Assembly: GCA_037445895.1 (NCBI GenBank)
Contig: JBBIJO010000002.1
Span: 1 to 64,000 of the forward strand
Reading direction: 5' to 3'
Length of the DNA: 64,000 bases
Source of the DNA: JBBIJO01 sp037445895
GTDB lineage: Bacteria > Bacteroidota > Ignavibacteria > Kapaibacteriales > UBA2268
Below, piece by piece: positions 1 through 8,732 of this stretch (position 1 is the stretch's first letter; every line of letters begins with the position of its first letter). Under the pieces are notes generated by a model. The model had not been told where the DNA came from and searched no databases. It saw only the letters and a list, made by a program, of their open reading frames with translations. The position numbers were made by a program, and so were the translations under genes.

Positions 1-208
1 CGGGAATACAATCCTTCGTTTTCTTGTTCAAGCTGTAAAAATTCTATCAGCTGATTTCGTAGTTCCTGGTTTTTCTTTCCCAAAAACATCAATCATTTGT
101 TGTAACGCCTGATGGGTTTTAAAGTCCAAACTAATAGGCAAGGATTTTAGTAAACGCCATAAGGTACGAACCTTTTATCCGCTGTTATTGGGAGTTTTGC
201 GTTTATTA
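1..208 (-). pseudogene. Broken C-terminal tail of a transposase-like protein
   Basis: Read on the minus strand, this edge fragment gives a continuous protein-like sequence only if two lesions are repaired. It runs RKTPNNSG, then an in-frame TAA (175-177), then VRTLWRLLKSLP and HQALQQMIDVFG, then a one-base frame change near position 75 into KNQELRNQLIEFLQLEQEN, which continues off the window edge. The basic start and Gln/Glu/Leu-rich end look like the tail of an IS transposase, but I cannot name the family. It abuts the methyltransferase stop codon, which fits a restriction-modification locus in a mobile setting. Transposase identity is a guess; the broken reading frame is seen directly. Confidence 0.35.
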
Positions 209-1003
209 TCATAATATATCAAATAATGCTTTTTCATTTCCTATCTCAACTTTTTTATTTCTTTTTATCTCTGAAAAGTTACCATCCAATCTTTTTAATA
301 TAACATTATAATATTCTTTTGATATTTCAATTGTTATAAAATCTCGTTTTAGTTTCTTAGCAACTGCAACAGTTGTTCCTGTCCCTCCAAAAGGGTCTAA
401 AACTAAATCGCCTTTGTTCGAACTTGTTTTTATTATTAATTCCAACAAATCTTCAGGCATTTGACAAGGATGTTTTTCTATCCGTTCTTTAAAAGTACCA
501 CAAACTCTTGAAAATTGCCAAACATCATCAGGAACTTTTCCTAACGGATTCGCCCGTTTATCTTTATAGATAAGTTGCCTTGCAGAAGGAATCCTTATAT
601 CCCTATCATTAAATGTAAATTGTTCTTTGTCCTTAGTGAAATATAGGATATGAGTATGGGCACGGTTAAATTTTTTCCTCTGATTTTGCCCAAAGGTATA
701 GTACCAGATAATCCAATTTCTAAAATAAAAGCCTGTTCTTTTTAAGATTACATTTATCTCTGCTGCGAACTCATCACCAATTGCAATGTATATTGTCCCT
801 TTGTTTTTGAGTAATCTATATGTTTCTTTTATCCATTTTTCCGACCAATTATAATATTCCTCATAGGACATATTATCATTATGAACATCATATTTTATTC
901 CTATATTGAAAGGAGGATCTGCAAATACTAAATCTATAGATTTATCGGGCAATGTTTTCATAATTTCTATACAGTCCCCTAAATATACTTTATTTACTTC
1001 CAT
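209..1003 (-). CDS. Site-specific DNA methyltransferase, beta-class amino type (N4-cytosine or N6-adenine)
   Basis: 264 aa. Catalytic motif DPPF is at residues 29-32 near the N-terminus and the AdoMet-binding motif DPFGGTGTT is at residues 203-211 near the C-terminus. That motif order defines the beta class of amino-methyltransferases. There is no Pro-Cys motif of a C5-cytosine enzyme. It starts 2 bp after the upstream nuclease gene stops, so the two form a restriction-modification operon with the nuclease first. The cognate site cannot be read from sequence. If the partner nuclease really cuts GCGC, this enzyme must methylate cytosine N4, because that site has no adenine. Confidence 0.9.
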   Translation of the reverse strand: MEVNKVYLGDCIEIMKTLPDKSIDLVFADPPFNIGIKYDVHNDNMSYEEYYNWSEKWIKETYRLLKNKGTIYIAIGDEFAAEINVILKRTGFYFRNWIIWYYTFGQNQRKKFNRAHTHILYFTKDKEQFTFNDRDIRIPSARQLIYKDKRANPLGKVPDDVWQFSRVCGTFKERIEKHPCQMPEDLLELIIKTSSNKGDLVLDPFGGTGTTVAVAKKLKRDFITIEISKEYYNVILKRLDGNFSEIKRNKKVEIGNEKALFDIL

Positions 1004-1005
1004 TA

Positions 1006-1842
1006 TTATCCCCTCAGTTCAAACAACTGACATGGCTTAATCTTGAATTGTATTTTTGTTGGGTCAGGTGTTCCACCTTTTCTTTGCATTGTGATTTTCC
1101 CAATATATAAACTTCCTCGTGGAGAAATACAAACTTCGCCACTTCCAAAGAAATTCATTACAACATTTATTTCTTTTAGTGTCCATATAGTTGTTTTGTT
1201 CCCTTTATTAAATTTTGTAACTAACATCCAATTAGCAGACAGCCCCCCTCTTCCTTTAATTATATCACTTATTATCATAATTCGGTTTCTCTCAAAAAAT
1301 TCAACAATTTTCTTTTGAATTATATCCGGCATTTCGTTTAAAAATAAACGTCTTTTATCTCTAAAATTTTTAATACCTATTTTCTCTAAGTGTTTTTTGG
1401 GGGATAATTCGCCTGTAAAAAGTTTAAGCCAAAATGAAATTTCACTATCAAATTTCCACATTTCTTGGTAATCATCAACGGTCCTTTTGTCAATTTGATT
1501 GTAATCTGCATCTGAGTTTGCTTTTTTTAGTGATAGATTCTCAATTTTAAGTATGTTCCCAATTTTTATGATGATTCTTATTTGAGCATCTGCCTTTTTA
1601 AATCTTACAAACTGTTCATACTCTTTTTCATCAATTCCAAACCTTCTTAAATCACTTCTCTTTATTCTAGTAGGAACTTGGGTTGCTTTCACAGAATCAA
1701 GTTTTTTAATATCATATCCCATTATTTTAAGCCATTCTTGTGCTTCTTTATCTTTTTTCCAAGCATTGAATTTTTTACAAATTGCCTTCTCATTCGCAAA
1801 CCCGCCTTTTGCAGTTTTTGAGCCAAGTTCCGCTTTATCCAT
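1006..1842 (-). CDS. Type II restriction endonuclease, HinP1I family
   Basis: 278 aa. From memory it resembles R.HinP1I (which cuts G^CGC) over most of its length: an N-terminal ELGSKTAK block followed by GF-NEK, a central NQIDK and QEMWKFD block, FTGEL, a C-terminal ISPRGS block, QRKGG and finally QFKI-P--LF. In HinP1I the active site has a Ser-Asp and a Gln-X-Lys. The equivalent positions here appear to be Ala-Asp (in FKKADAQ) and Ser-Leu-Lys (in ENLSLKK), so the Gln may be replaced. First gene of the two-gene restriction-modification operon. Family assignment rests on recalled motifs and needs an alignment. Confidence 0.72.
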   Translation of the reverse strand: MDKAELGSKTAKGGFANEKAICKKFNAWKKDKEAQEWLKIMGYDIKKLDSVKATQVPTRIKRSDLRRFGIDEKEYEQFVRFKKADAQIRIIIKIGNILKIENLSLKKANSDADYNQIDKRTVDDYQEMWKFDSEISFWLKLFTGELSPKKHLEKIGIKNFRDKRRLFLNEMPDIIQKKIVEFFERNRIMIISDIIKGRGGLSANWMLVTKFNKGNKTTIWTLKEINVVMNFFGSGEVCISPRGSLYIGKITMQRKGGTPDPTKIQFKIKPCQLFELRG

Positions 1843-1864
1843 ATTTTACCTCTTTAGGTAAAAT
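1843..1864 (-). promoter_or_regulatory. Hairpin covering the Shine-Dalgarno of the restriction nuclease gene
   Basis: Perfect 9-bp inverted repeat, ATTTTACCT and AGGTAAAAT separated by 4 nt, directly next to the nuclease start codon. In the mRNA the order is ATTTTACCT-AAAG-AGGTAAAAT-ATG, so the likely ribosome-binding AGAGG lies partly in the loop and partly in the downstream stem. Pairing would hide the site and lower nuclease translation. The repeat is seen directly; the regulatory role is inferred. Confidence 0.5.
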
Positions 1865-1880
1865 TCCCGATAACTCATTC

Positions 1881-1903
1881 ATATCCGAACCAAGTTCGGA
1901 TAT
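1881..1903. promoter_or_regulatory. Palindrome upstream of the restriction-modification operon
   Basis: Perfect 10-bp inverted repeat ATATCCGAAC / GTTCGGATAT with a 3-nt centre, 39 bp upstream of the nuclease start codon. Its size and position suit a repressor or controller operator, though no C-protein gene is visible. There is no T-run on either side that would make it a good intrinsic terminator. Confidence 0.4.
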
Positions 1904-2158
1904 AATGCCAAAAGAAGAAAAATGTTTTTATAGAATAACCCCATAGTAATTCAAAAAAGCATAAAAAATAAATACAAAAATAAAAAAATAAAAATACCAA
2001 AAAATAAATACACACAAGAGTATGTCTTTTGTATTTTATTTCCCCTTCTTTCTCCCTCGTCTTGGGAGAAAAGGGAGAAAGAAAAGGGAAAAATTGTGTT
2101 TTATCAATTTCGAGACGGCAACCGACTATACAATAACATCTTCTTAAAAGTAAAGAAG
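1904..2158. repeat. AT-rich intergenic region with a polypurine/polypyrimidine hairpin
   Basis: No gene is apparent. The first ~130 bp are simple A-rich sequence (AAAATAAATA-like). Bases 2042-2089 form an imperfect inverted repeat, CTTTCTCCCT against AGGGAGAAAG, which could fold into a long hairpin at the 3' end of the minus-strand T9SS gene. It may work as a terminator or transcript stabiliser, but I see no classical T-tract. Confidence 0.35.
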
Positions 2159-5100
2159 TTACTCTATGATAATTTTATCTGTAATCACATAGCCATCGAT
2201 TGTAATCTTCAAAAGATACATACCCGATGGAACTTTCGAACCAACATTGTCACTACAATCCCATACCAATTTCTGGTTACCTGCCTCCATTATACCAATA
2301 AATAGATGCTTCAAGTTTGCACCTGTCAAATCATACAATTCAGCTTCTACTTTTGTTGCTTCGGGCAATGTAAATAAAATATCGACACTACGACTCGTTT
2401 CGCTTGGATTAGGAACAATTTTGAGTTCATATTTGGTTTTTAACCAGAAATTGTCGGGAACCCAAGTATCATACTTAACGGTAGAGTCGTAGCTTTCTGA
2501 AACTATAGTTTCAATCCAACAAGTATATCGGTTGCTCGATAAATCAACAAGATACGAATATCCGAGTGTATCTTTCCAATTAACAAAGATACTTCTTAAT
2601 CCTCCGGAATCCCTTTGATTCAAATCATCTTTAAAATAAATTCCACGGTTAATAGCGACGTCACTAACTCCAACAACTGTAATCCAATGTCCCCCACGCC
2701 TCGTGCCTGTGCTATCGTAATACCCAAATTCCAATTCAACATCTTCGCCGTTTTTCATTTCTTGGACCAACCATTCCCATTGCGGAGGTCGATTGGCAGA
2801 GTCGTTTTTATTTTGTGCTGAATGTCCATAAGTAGTGTTTGGCGAGGCAATATCACCCGTCCCAAAGTAGAATCCTTGGAACTTCACACGGATTGGGAGT
2901 TTATATTTGTCTATGAAATCAAGTTTTGCTTTAATAAAGTCGGTTCTCATCACGCCACTGTTGTTACCTCTATTCATCATTCTGCTCAGTTCTTGGAGTT
3001 TTTCTCGGTGGGTATTATTAGGGTTCAACTGTGGATTGGTTTCGGCAAGCCACTGCAAGCTATTCGACGCCGCTGCTGGACCACAGGCATTTTTGTCGCC
3101 AGCATAACCCGCTACGGTGCCAGGATTATTTTTGCTTGAATCGAGATCAATGTTGGGGACATTGCAGCCACGATAGACATAGGCTTTCAATTGCCATCCT
3201 TCGGGAAGACCCGGCAAAGAAGGAGGAACCGATGGTATTAAATTAATAACTGAATCTGCACTGCCATTTCCGATTCTAACATCAGTAGTTCCAATTCTAA
3301 CATCGGTATAGTCTTTGACTATAAAGTCGATAGGTGATATTGGTTCATCGGTAACACTAAATGCTACTCTAAGAGAATCGGGTATGCTATCTGCAGCTAT
3401 TTTCAAATCGCTATAATCAAAGAAAAATGTGTATTTTTGTGAAGTATCGAAAGGCATAAGCACAACATTTCGACAACACCAGAACAACTCGGTCGTGTTT
3501 GTTTTTCCCAACCAGGCATTAAATACACGAGTCGAAATCGAAGGTTCGACAACAAAACTAATTTCTCCTTTTTTAACATCAGTAAATCCAAAGAACATAT
3601 CGAAGAATTCCAGCGTATTTATTCCATCGAGCCGAGCACCAAATTCGACTGTGGGGTCATAGCTTTCGGATACAACAGATTCGACCCAGGCATAATATCC
3701 CGCTATGTTTAATCCTATTAGCTTGGGCCAACCGCTAGTGTCTTCGACCCAATTAACGAATTGTTCTCTTGTCCCCCCTCCCCCATCTTGTGTAGAATCA
3801 TCCTTAAAATAAAGCCCTTTTGCTCCTTTAACTTCGCTGACTCCAGTAACCGTAACCCAATGCCCGCCGTGACGATTACCGCTGGCATCATACCATCCAA
3901 ACATAATCTCGACATCTTCCCCATTTTCCATCTCTCGCTTCAGCCAATCCCAGGTAGGTGGTGTTTTGTTTCCCTGGTTGTGATTTTTTGCTTCGTGGTT
4001 GTACTTATTGTTCGGGGACTTGATAGAAGAATCCCCAACAAATACACTTTGGAATTTCACCCTTATAGGCAATCCGTATTTATCGATAAAAGCCAACTTG
4101 CCACGGACAATCTGTTCAGTTGTAACTCCTTTGTTTTTTAGACGCTCCATAAGTTTACTAAGCTCTTCCATTTTCTCTCGGTGAGTAGTTGAAGTAATGG
4201 GTATTTTGGGATGCTTTTCCTCCAACCATTGCAAACTATTAGCTGCCGCTGCTGGACCACAAGCATTCCAATCGCCGCCATATCCTTTCAAAGAATCTGG
4301 TTTGTGCTTCGTACTATCTAAATCGATATTTGGAACTTGGCATCCGCGATAATTCCAAGTAATTATTTTTAAAGAATCGAAAGTAACCAACTCTGGAATA
4401 CCCACAGGAAACGACAAATTAAAATCGTCGGGACCATTATCGACACCCTGAATAACACTTGTCCTATTGACAGTTATCGTTGTATCGTAAACCACTTCGA
4501 ATGGTTCGTAAATAACCGAGTCTGTCCATTTCACAGAAACCATTAAACTATCGAGCGAATACCCATCTTGAATTTTTAAAAACGATAAGTCTGTCCAGTA
4601 GCTTACGGTCGATATCCCATCGAATGGAAGCAAAGGCATATTTCTTACTAACCAAAAATAAGCACTGTCGGGATTTTCTCGCGCCATTACATTGACAAAT
4701 ACTGGATTTTCCAATGGGGGAAAAGTCACGGTAAAAGTCCCACACAAAGTATTGTTCGCAATCACTGGATTAACAAAGCTTGCTTGCGAAAAACTAAATG
4801 GAAACTTCATCATAATTTCTGGTGGGCGACGGACCATAATTTCTTCGAAAGCATGATTGTTTGTTGTATCGACATCGTCTGCGGAAAATGCGCTAACGGT
4901 AAGCAAAGCCCATCCAAATGTCCCAGTTATTGCAATCTCTATTGGCACCCATTCAGTCGAAGCAATATAGTTCATTTCCGAAAAAGCGTCCACTTGGCTA
5001 ATCGTGCCAGAATGCATATACAAAACTTCACTATTCATAATGTTAATAATTTGAATGTCCACGCTTATGCTTCGAACGGGAAACTCCCTTTTATTAGCAA

Positions 5101-5290
5101 AAAGTATGTTTATTGGATAGGAACGACCTACCTCAACCGTTGTTGGCGGGCTCACAATACTTTTAATAAAGAGATCGCCTGCAAGAACTGGATTCGAAAT
5201 TGAGGTTGTGCAAAGGATAAGAACAACTGCAAAGATATACTTCGCAAAAGAGCGAGAAAAGCCCATCGAACAAGGTCGCAAAGGTTTCAT
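2159..5290 (-). CDS. T9SS-secreted protein with two tandem papain-like (C39-like) peptidase modules
   Basis: 1043 aa, starting at an ATG 6 nt after a perfect AAAGGAGG. A signal peptide (residues ~12-38, ending PVLAG) is followed by a beta-rich N-terminal domain. Two ~390-aa repeats each carry a GCxVPNIDLDS segment, an NACGPAAA motif (Cys344 and Cys736) and GGHW (His477 and His868). This Cys...His arrangement is typical of papain-fold C39-like peptidases. The last ~90 residues (PNPSETSRS to the end) form a T9SS type A sorting domain, predicting export across the outer membrane and surface attachment or release. Substrate unknown. The repeats have diverged clearly, so the duplication is not recent. 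Confidence 0.8.
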   Translation of the reverse strand: MKPLRPCSMGFSRSFAKYIFAVVLILCTTSISNPVLAGDLFIKSIVSPPTTVEVGRSYPINILFANKREFPVRSISVDIQIINIMNSEVLYMHSGTISQVDAFSEMNYIASTEWVPIEIAITGTFGWALLTVSAFSADDVDTTNNHAFEEIMVRRPPEIMMKFPFSFSQASFVNPVIANNTLCGTFTVTFPPLENPVFVNVMARENPDSAYFWLVRNMPLLPFDGISTVSYWTDLSFLKIQDGYSLDSLMVSVKWTDSVIYEPFEVVYDTTITVNRTSVIQGVDNGPDDFNLSFPVGIPELVTFDSLKIITWNYRGCQVPNIDLDSTKHKPDSLKGYGGDWNACGPAAAANSLQWLEEKHPKIPITSTTHREKMEELSKLMERLKNKGVTTEQIVRGKLAFIDKYGLPIRVKFQSVFVGDSSIKSPNNKYNHEAKNHNQGNKTPPTWDWLKREMENGEDVEIMFGWYDASGNRHGGHWVTVTGVSEVKGAKGLYFKDDSTQDGGGGTREQFVNWVEDTSGWPKLIGLNIAGYYAWVESVVSESYDPTVEFGARLDGINTLEFFDMFFGFTDVKKGEISFVVEPSISTRVFNAWLGKTNTTELFWCCRNVVLMPFDTSQKYTFFFDYSDLKIAADSIPDSLRVAFSVTDEPISPIDFIVKDYTDVRIGTTDVRIGNGSADSVINLIPSVPPSLPGLPEGWQLKAYVYRGCNVPNIDLDSSKNNPGTVAGYAGDKNACGPAAASNSLQWLAETNPQLNPNNTHREKLQELSRMMNRGNNSGVMRTDFIKAKLDFIDKYKLPIRVKFQGFYFGTGDIASPNTTYGHSAQNKNDSANRPPQWEWLVQEMKNGEDVELEFGYYDSTGTRRGGHWITVVGVSDVAINRGIYFKDDLNQRDSGGLRSIFVNWKDTLGYSYLVDLSSNRYTCWIETIVSESYDSTVKYDTWVPDNFWLKTKYELKIVPNPSETSRSVDILFTLPEATKVEAELYDLTGANLKHLFIGIMEAGNQKLVWDCSDNVGSKVPSGMYLLKITIDGYVITDKIIIE

Positions 5291-5580
5291 TTTGGCCTCC
5301 TTTTAAAAATTAATAGACATACCATTCCAAAAATACCAAACTTTCACAATAAATTTTTTTTGCCAAAACAAAGATAATATTATATCTTAAAATTTTCAAA
5401 TTTTCCATAGAATAAACATAGAATAAAATTTTATTTTAAATTGGACTTACTCATATTTACATTCAATAAATTAAAGGAATACAATCCATACGCAAACTTG
5501 GAAATTATTCTATCGAACCAAATATTTTGCTTTCTACCGAGTTTTTTATCAATTTTGCAATTCAAGAATTTGAACTTAAT

Positions 5581-7281
5581 ATGGAAACTGAACAAAAGGA
5601 ATTTGGGAATAAATCAATTGTAAGATTAAAGCTTTTTTTCCTCCTTTCCTTGCTTTTTTTCATTATTATAATAATTAGACTTTTGTATATCCAAGTAATA
5701 AATCGTGAATACTTTATTACGTCAGCGAAATCTCAACACATTGCAAAGATTGGATTATTTGCAAAAAGAGGGAAAATTTACGATAGGAACTTCAACCTTC
5801 TTGTTTCGAATACTTTGGGTAAATCATTTGCAGTCGACCCCTTGGGTGCCCGAAAAGATTCATTATTCCTAACGAGATTGCAAAATATTGCGACTATGCT
5901 CCGGCTTGGATCTGAAATCGTTGAGAGTATTTCATCTTCGAAAAAATCCTTTGTCTGGTTGCGGCGGGGTTTAATAGAATACGAAAAATCACTGGATACG
6001 ATAGATTTCCCTTGGTTTCTTTCCTTAAATGAACCAAGAAGAATTTATCTTTATAATTATTCTGCAAGTTCATTACTTGGGATAACGAATATCGACAACA
6101 AAGGGATATCTGGCTTGGAACTTATGCTCGACTCGATTCTTAGGGGGAAAAATGGCGAAGCCGTAGCACTTCGGGATGCCCAAGGACGACTAAAACCCAC
6201 TTCTGATATGATTATTACAAAACCGATTGATGGAAAAACCATTGTTTTAACGATAGATATTAACCTACAAAGGCTTTTGGAGTATCATCTATCTAACGGC
6301 GTAAAGGAAACATATTCCAAAGCGGGGTGTGCAATAGCCATAAATCCCAAAACTGGGGAAATTTTGGCACTTGCATCATACCCTAATTTCGACCTTAACA
6401 ACAACAAAGGAATAGACGGAAGTTTACTATTAAACCCTTCGCTAAACAATTCTTACGAGCCCGGCTCGACTATTAAACCAATTATCACAGCAATTGCATT
6501 GGATAACAAAGTCATCGATGAAAATGAAATGTTCGAAGGTTTCAGTGGGAAACTAACTATTGGGGATGTAAACATTACCGATGAACATCCAATGAGTAAA
6601 TTAAATTTAGAACAAGCGCTTGCCTTTTCGAGCAACATTGTTTTCGCACAAATCGCAGCAAGAATCGACCCAGAAATGCTTATCCAGAGTTTGAAAAATT
6701 TTGGCTTTGGTTCTAAAACTGGTATCGAGCTTCCTGGTGAATTAAAAGGAAATTTACCCGCGCCAGCTAATCTCTCATCGATAAGGCAAAAATTCCTTGG
6801 TTTCGGATATGGAATCACAGCTACACCAATACAGTTACTTGTTTCATATACGGCAATAGCAAGTAAAGGCTATCTCGTTAAACCCCATATAATTAAAGAA
6901 ATTCACGATGGAAATAGCCAAGTTTGGTCGGATGCAATGTTGGTCCCTAAGAAAATAATTGAAGAGGCAACAGCAGAAAAAGTTAAGCATCTTTTAACTA
7001 AAGTCGTTGACTACGGAACTGGAAGTTCTGCAAGAATCCAAGGAATAAGCATAGCAGGAAAGACAGGAACTGCACAAAAATTTATCGATACGGCTTATTC
7101 TAAATCACATTACGTTAACTTTTTCGTTGGATTTTTTCCGTCCGAAGCTCCCAAAATAGCTATTTTAATTATGTTGGAAGAGCCAAAAACTTCTATCTAC
7201 GCCGGAACAACAGTAGCCCCAATTTTGAAAAAAATTACTCTTTCTGTGTATAACTCATCTTTAGTAAATTTGCTAAAATAA
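5581..7281 (+). CDS. ftsI: Penicillin-binding protein 2 / FtsI-type peptidoglycan D,D-transpeptidase
   Basis: 566 aa from the ATG at 5581 (an upstream in-frame start at 5527 would only add 18 residues before the cytoplasmic tail). One transmembrane segment (LFFLLSLLFFIIIIIRLLYIQ), a pedestal dimerisation domain, then a transpeptidase domain with Ser296 in STIK, S350-S-N and K494-T-G-T. This is the septal class B PBP layout, which cross-links new septal peptidoglycan in the periplasm. No C-terminal PASTA domain. It is not in a mur/fts (dcw) cluster here, which is unusual for ftsI. Another class B PBP is a less likely alternative. Confidence 0.85.
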   Translation: METEQKEFGNKSIVRLKLFFLLSLLFFIIIIIRLLYIQVINREYFITSAKSQHIAKIGLFAKRGKIYDRNFNLLVSNTLGKSFAVDPLGARKDSLFLTRLQNIATMLRLGSEIVESISSSKKSFVWLRRGLIEYEKSLDTIDFPWFLSLNEPRRIYLYNYSASSLLGITNIDNKGISGLELMLDSILRGKNGEAVALRDAQGRLKPTSDMIITKPIDGKTIVLTIDINLQRLLEYHLSNGVKETYSKAGCAIAINPKTGEILALASYPNFDLNNNKGIDGSLLLNPSLNNSYEPGSTIKPIITAIALDNKVIDENEMFEGFSGKLTIGDVNITDEHPMSKLNLEQALAFSSNIVFAQIAARIDPEMLIQSLKNFGFGSKTGIELPGELKGNLPAPANLSSIRQKFLGFGYGITATPIQLLVSYTAIASKGYLVKPHIIKEIHDGNSQVWSDAMLVPKKIIEEATAEKVKHLLTKVVDYGTGSSARIQGISIAGKTGTAQKFIDTAYSKSHYVNFFVGFFPSEAPKIAILIMLEEPKTSIYAGTTVAPILKKITLSVYNSSLVNLLK

Positions 7282-7404
7282 TAACAACAACATTAGCAAC
7301 ACACAAGTTACAGCCTAATTAGGGATAAATTTTTTTATTTAAAAAAGAATTTTTAAGTTGCTTTTTCTAAATTGCAATTTTATGGATATAAAAACGAGGT
7401 AGCA

Positions 7405-7650
7405 ATGGCAAAAGCAGTTGGTGATGTAGTTATCAATATTGAAAGATGTAAAGGCTGTGAATTGTGTATTCTTGCATGTCCGGAAGAAACACTTGCATTG
7501 GGCAAATCTATTAACCATAAAGGCTATCAATACGTTATTAAAATTAATAATAATTGTACTGGCTGTGGTAATTGTGCAATAATATGTCCCGACGCTGTAA
7601 TTACAGTCTATCGTAAAGTCTTCAAAACAAAAGTCGAAGCAACAAGCTAA
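7405..7650 (+). CDS. 2-oxoacid:ferredoxin oxidoreductase, ferredoxin-like delta subunit
   Basis: 81 aa from the ATG at 7405, with GAGGT a few bases upstream; the 11-codon upstream extension is unlikely. Two [4Fe-4S] motifs, CKGCELCILACP and CTGCGNCAIICP. It is the electron-transfer subunit that passes electrons from the thiamine-diphosphate site to soluble ferredoxin. First gene of a tight four-gene operon (delta, alpha, beta, gamma), the order seen in korDABC/vorDABC loci. Confidence 0.88.
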   Translation: MAKAVGDVVINIERCKGCELCILACPEETLALGKSINHKGYQYVIKINNNCTGCGNCAIICPDAVITVYRKVFKTKVEATS

Positions 7651-7662
7651 GGAGATTATACT

Positions 7663-8730
7663 ATGGGTGAAGTCAAGCTTATGAAAGGAAATGAAGCATT
7701 GGCAGAAGCGGCAATACGTTGCGGATGCGATGCTTATTTTGGTTATCCTATTACGCCACAATCCGAAGTGATTGAATATCTCTCGCGCGAAGCTACAAAA
7801 AGGACAGGTATGCTTGTTTTGCAGGCAGAAAGTGAAGTCGCTGCTATCAATATGATTTACGGCGCCGCAGGCTGCGGCAAAAAAGCAATGACAACCTCTT
7901 CGAGTCCGGGAATCAGCCTTATGCAAGAAGGTCTTTCATACATAGCAAGCGCAGAATTACCTTGTCTTCTTGCAAATATTAATCGTGGGGGCCCCGGTTT
8001 AGGAACAATCCAGCCCGCACAAGGAGATTATCTCCAAGCAACAAAAGGTGGAGGGCACGGCGACTACAAACTTTTAGTTCTTGCCCCCTACAACGTTCAA
8101 GAAATGACAGATTTCGTCAAACTTGGATTTGAACTCGCATTTAAATATCGGAATCCCGTATTGATTCTAGCTGATGGTGCTCTTGGACAAATGATGGAAA
8201 AAGTAGAGCTTCCTCCCCAAGAACAGCGCGTTAACATTGAATACCCATGGGCAACAACTGGTAAACCTAAAAATGGAGAACATAGGGTTATTACATCTTT
8301 ACATATACAACCCGAAAAAATGGAAGAAATAAACCTTCGATTGCAAAGAAAATACGAAGAAATGGAAAAACAAGAAGTCCGTTTCCAGACCAAAAATCTT
8401 GACGATGCCGAATACGTTTTTACAGGTTTTGGACTTGTATCACGAATTGCATTGAAGGCAATGGATTCAGGACGTGCGAAAGGATATAAAATCGGTTGGA
8501 TTCGACCAATTACTTTGTTCCCATTCCCAAAAAAAATATATTCGGAAATAGCACCACAAATCAAAGGTATTCTAGATATCGAAATGAACGCTGGTCAAAT
8601 GGTCGAGGATGTTCGCCTTGCTGTCGAAGGCAAAACAAAAGTAAAATTTTATGGGCGAATGGGGGGGGTAATCCCAACACCCGAAGAAATCCTCGAGAAT
8701 TTCGAAAAATTATTTATTAAAGGAGACTAA
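7663..8730 (+). CDS. vorB: 2-oxoacid:ferredoxin oxidoreductase alpha subunit (VorB/KorA type)
   Basis: 355 aa, a typical length for the alpha subunit. The N-terminal pyrimidine-binding domain contains GYPITPQSEVIEY, with QAESEVAAINM and TTSSSPGISLMQEGLSY following, and a C-terminal transketolase-like domain ends the protein. The overall sequence matches the subunit usually named VorB (branched-chain 2-oxoacid) more closely than pyruvate enzymes, but substrate cannot be settled by eye and 2-oxoglutarate remains possible. The enzyme oxidatively decarboxylates a 2-oxoacid to acyl-CoA, CO2 and reduced ferredoxin in the cytoplasm. An AAGGAGA site precedes the start. Confidence 0.88.
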   Translation: MGEVKLMKGNEALAEAAIRCGCDAYFGYPITPQSEVIEYLSREATKRTGMLVLQAESEVAAINMIYGAAGCGKKAMTTSSSPGISLMQEGLSYIASAELPCLLANINRGGPGLGTIQPAQGDYLQATKGGGHGDYKLLVLAPYNVQEMTDFVKLGFELAFKYRNPVLILADGALGQMMEKVELPPQEQRVNIEYPWATTGKPKNGEHRVITSLHIQPEKMEEINLRLQRKYEEMEKQEVRFQTKNLDDAEYVFTGFGLVSRIALKAMDSGRAKGYKIGWIRPITLFPFPKKIYSEIAPQIKGILDIEMNAGQMVEDVRLAVEGKTKVKFYGRMGGVIPTPEEILENFEKLFIKGD

Positions 8731-8732
8731 AA

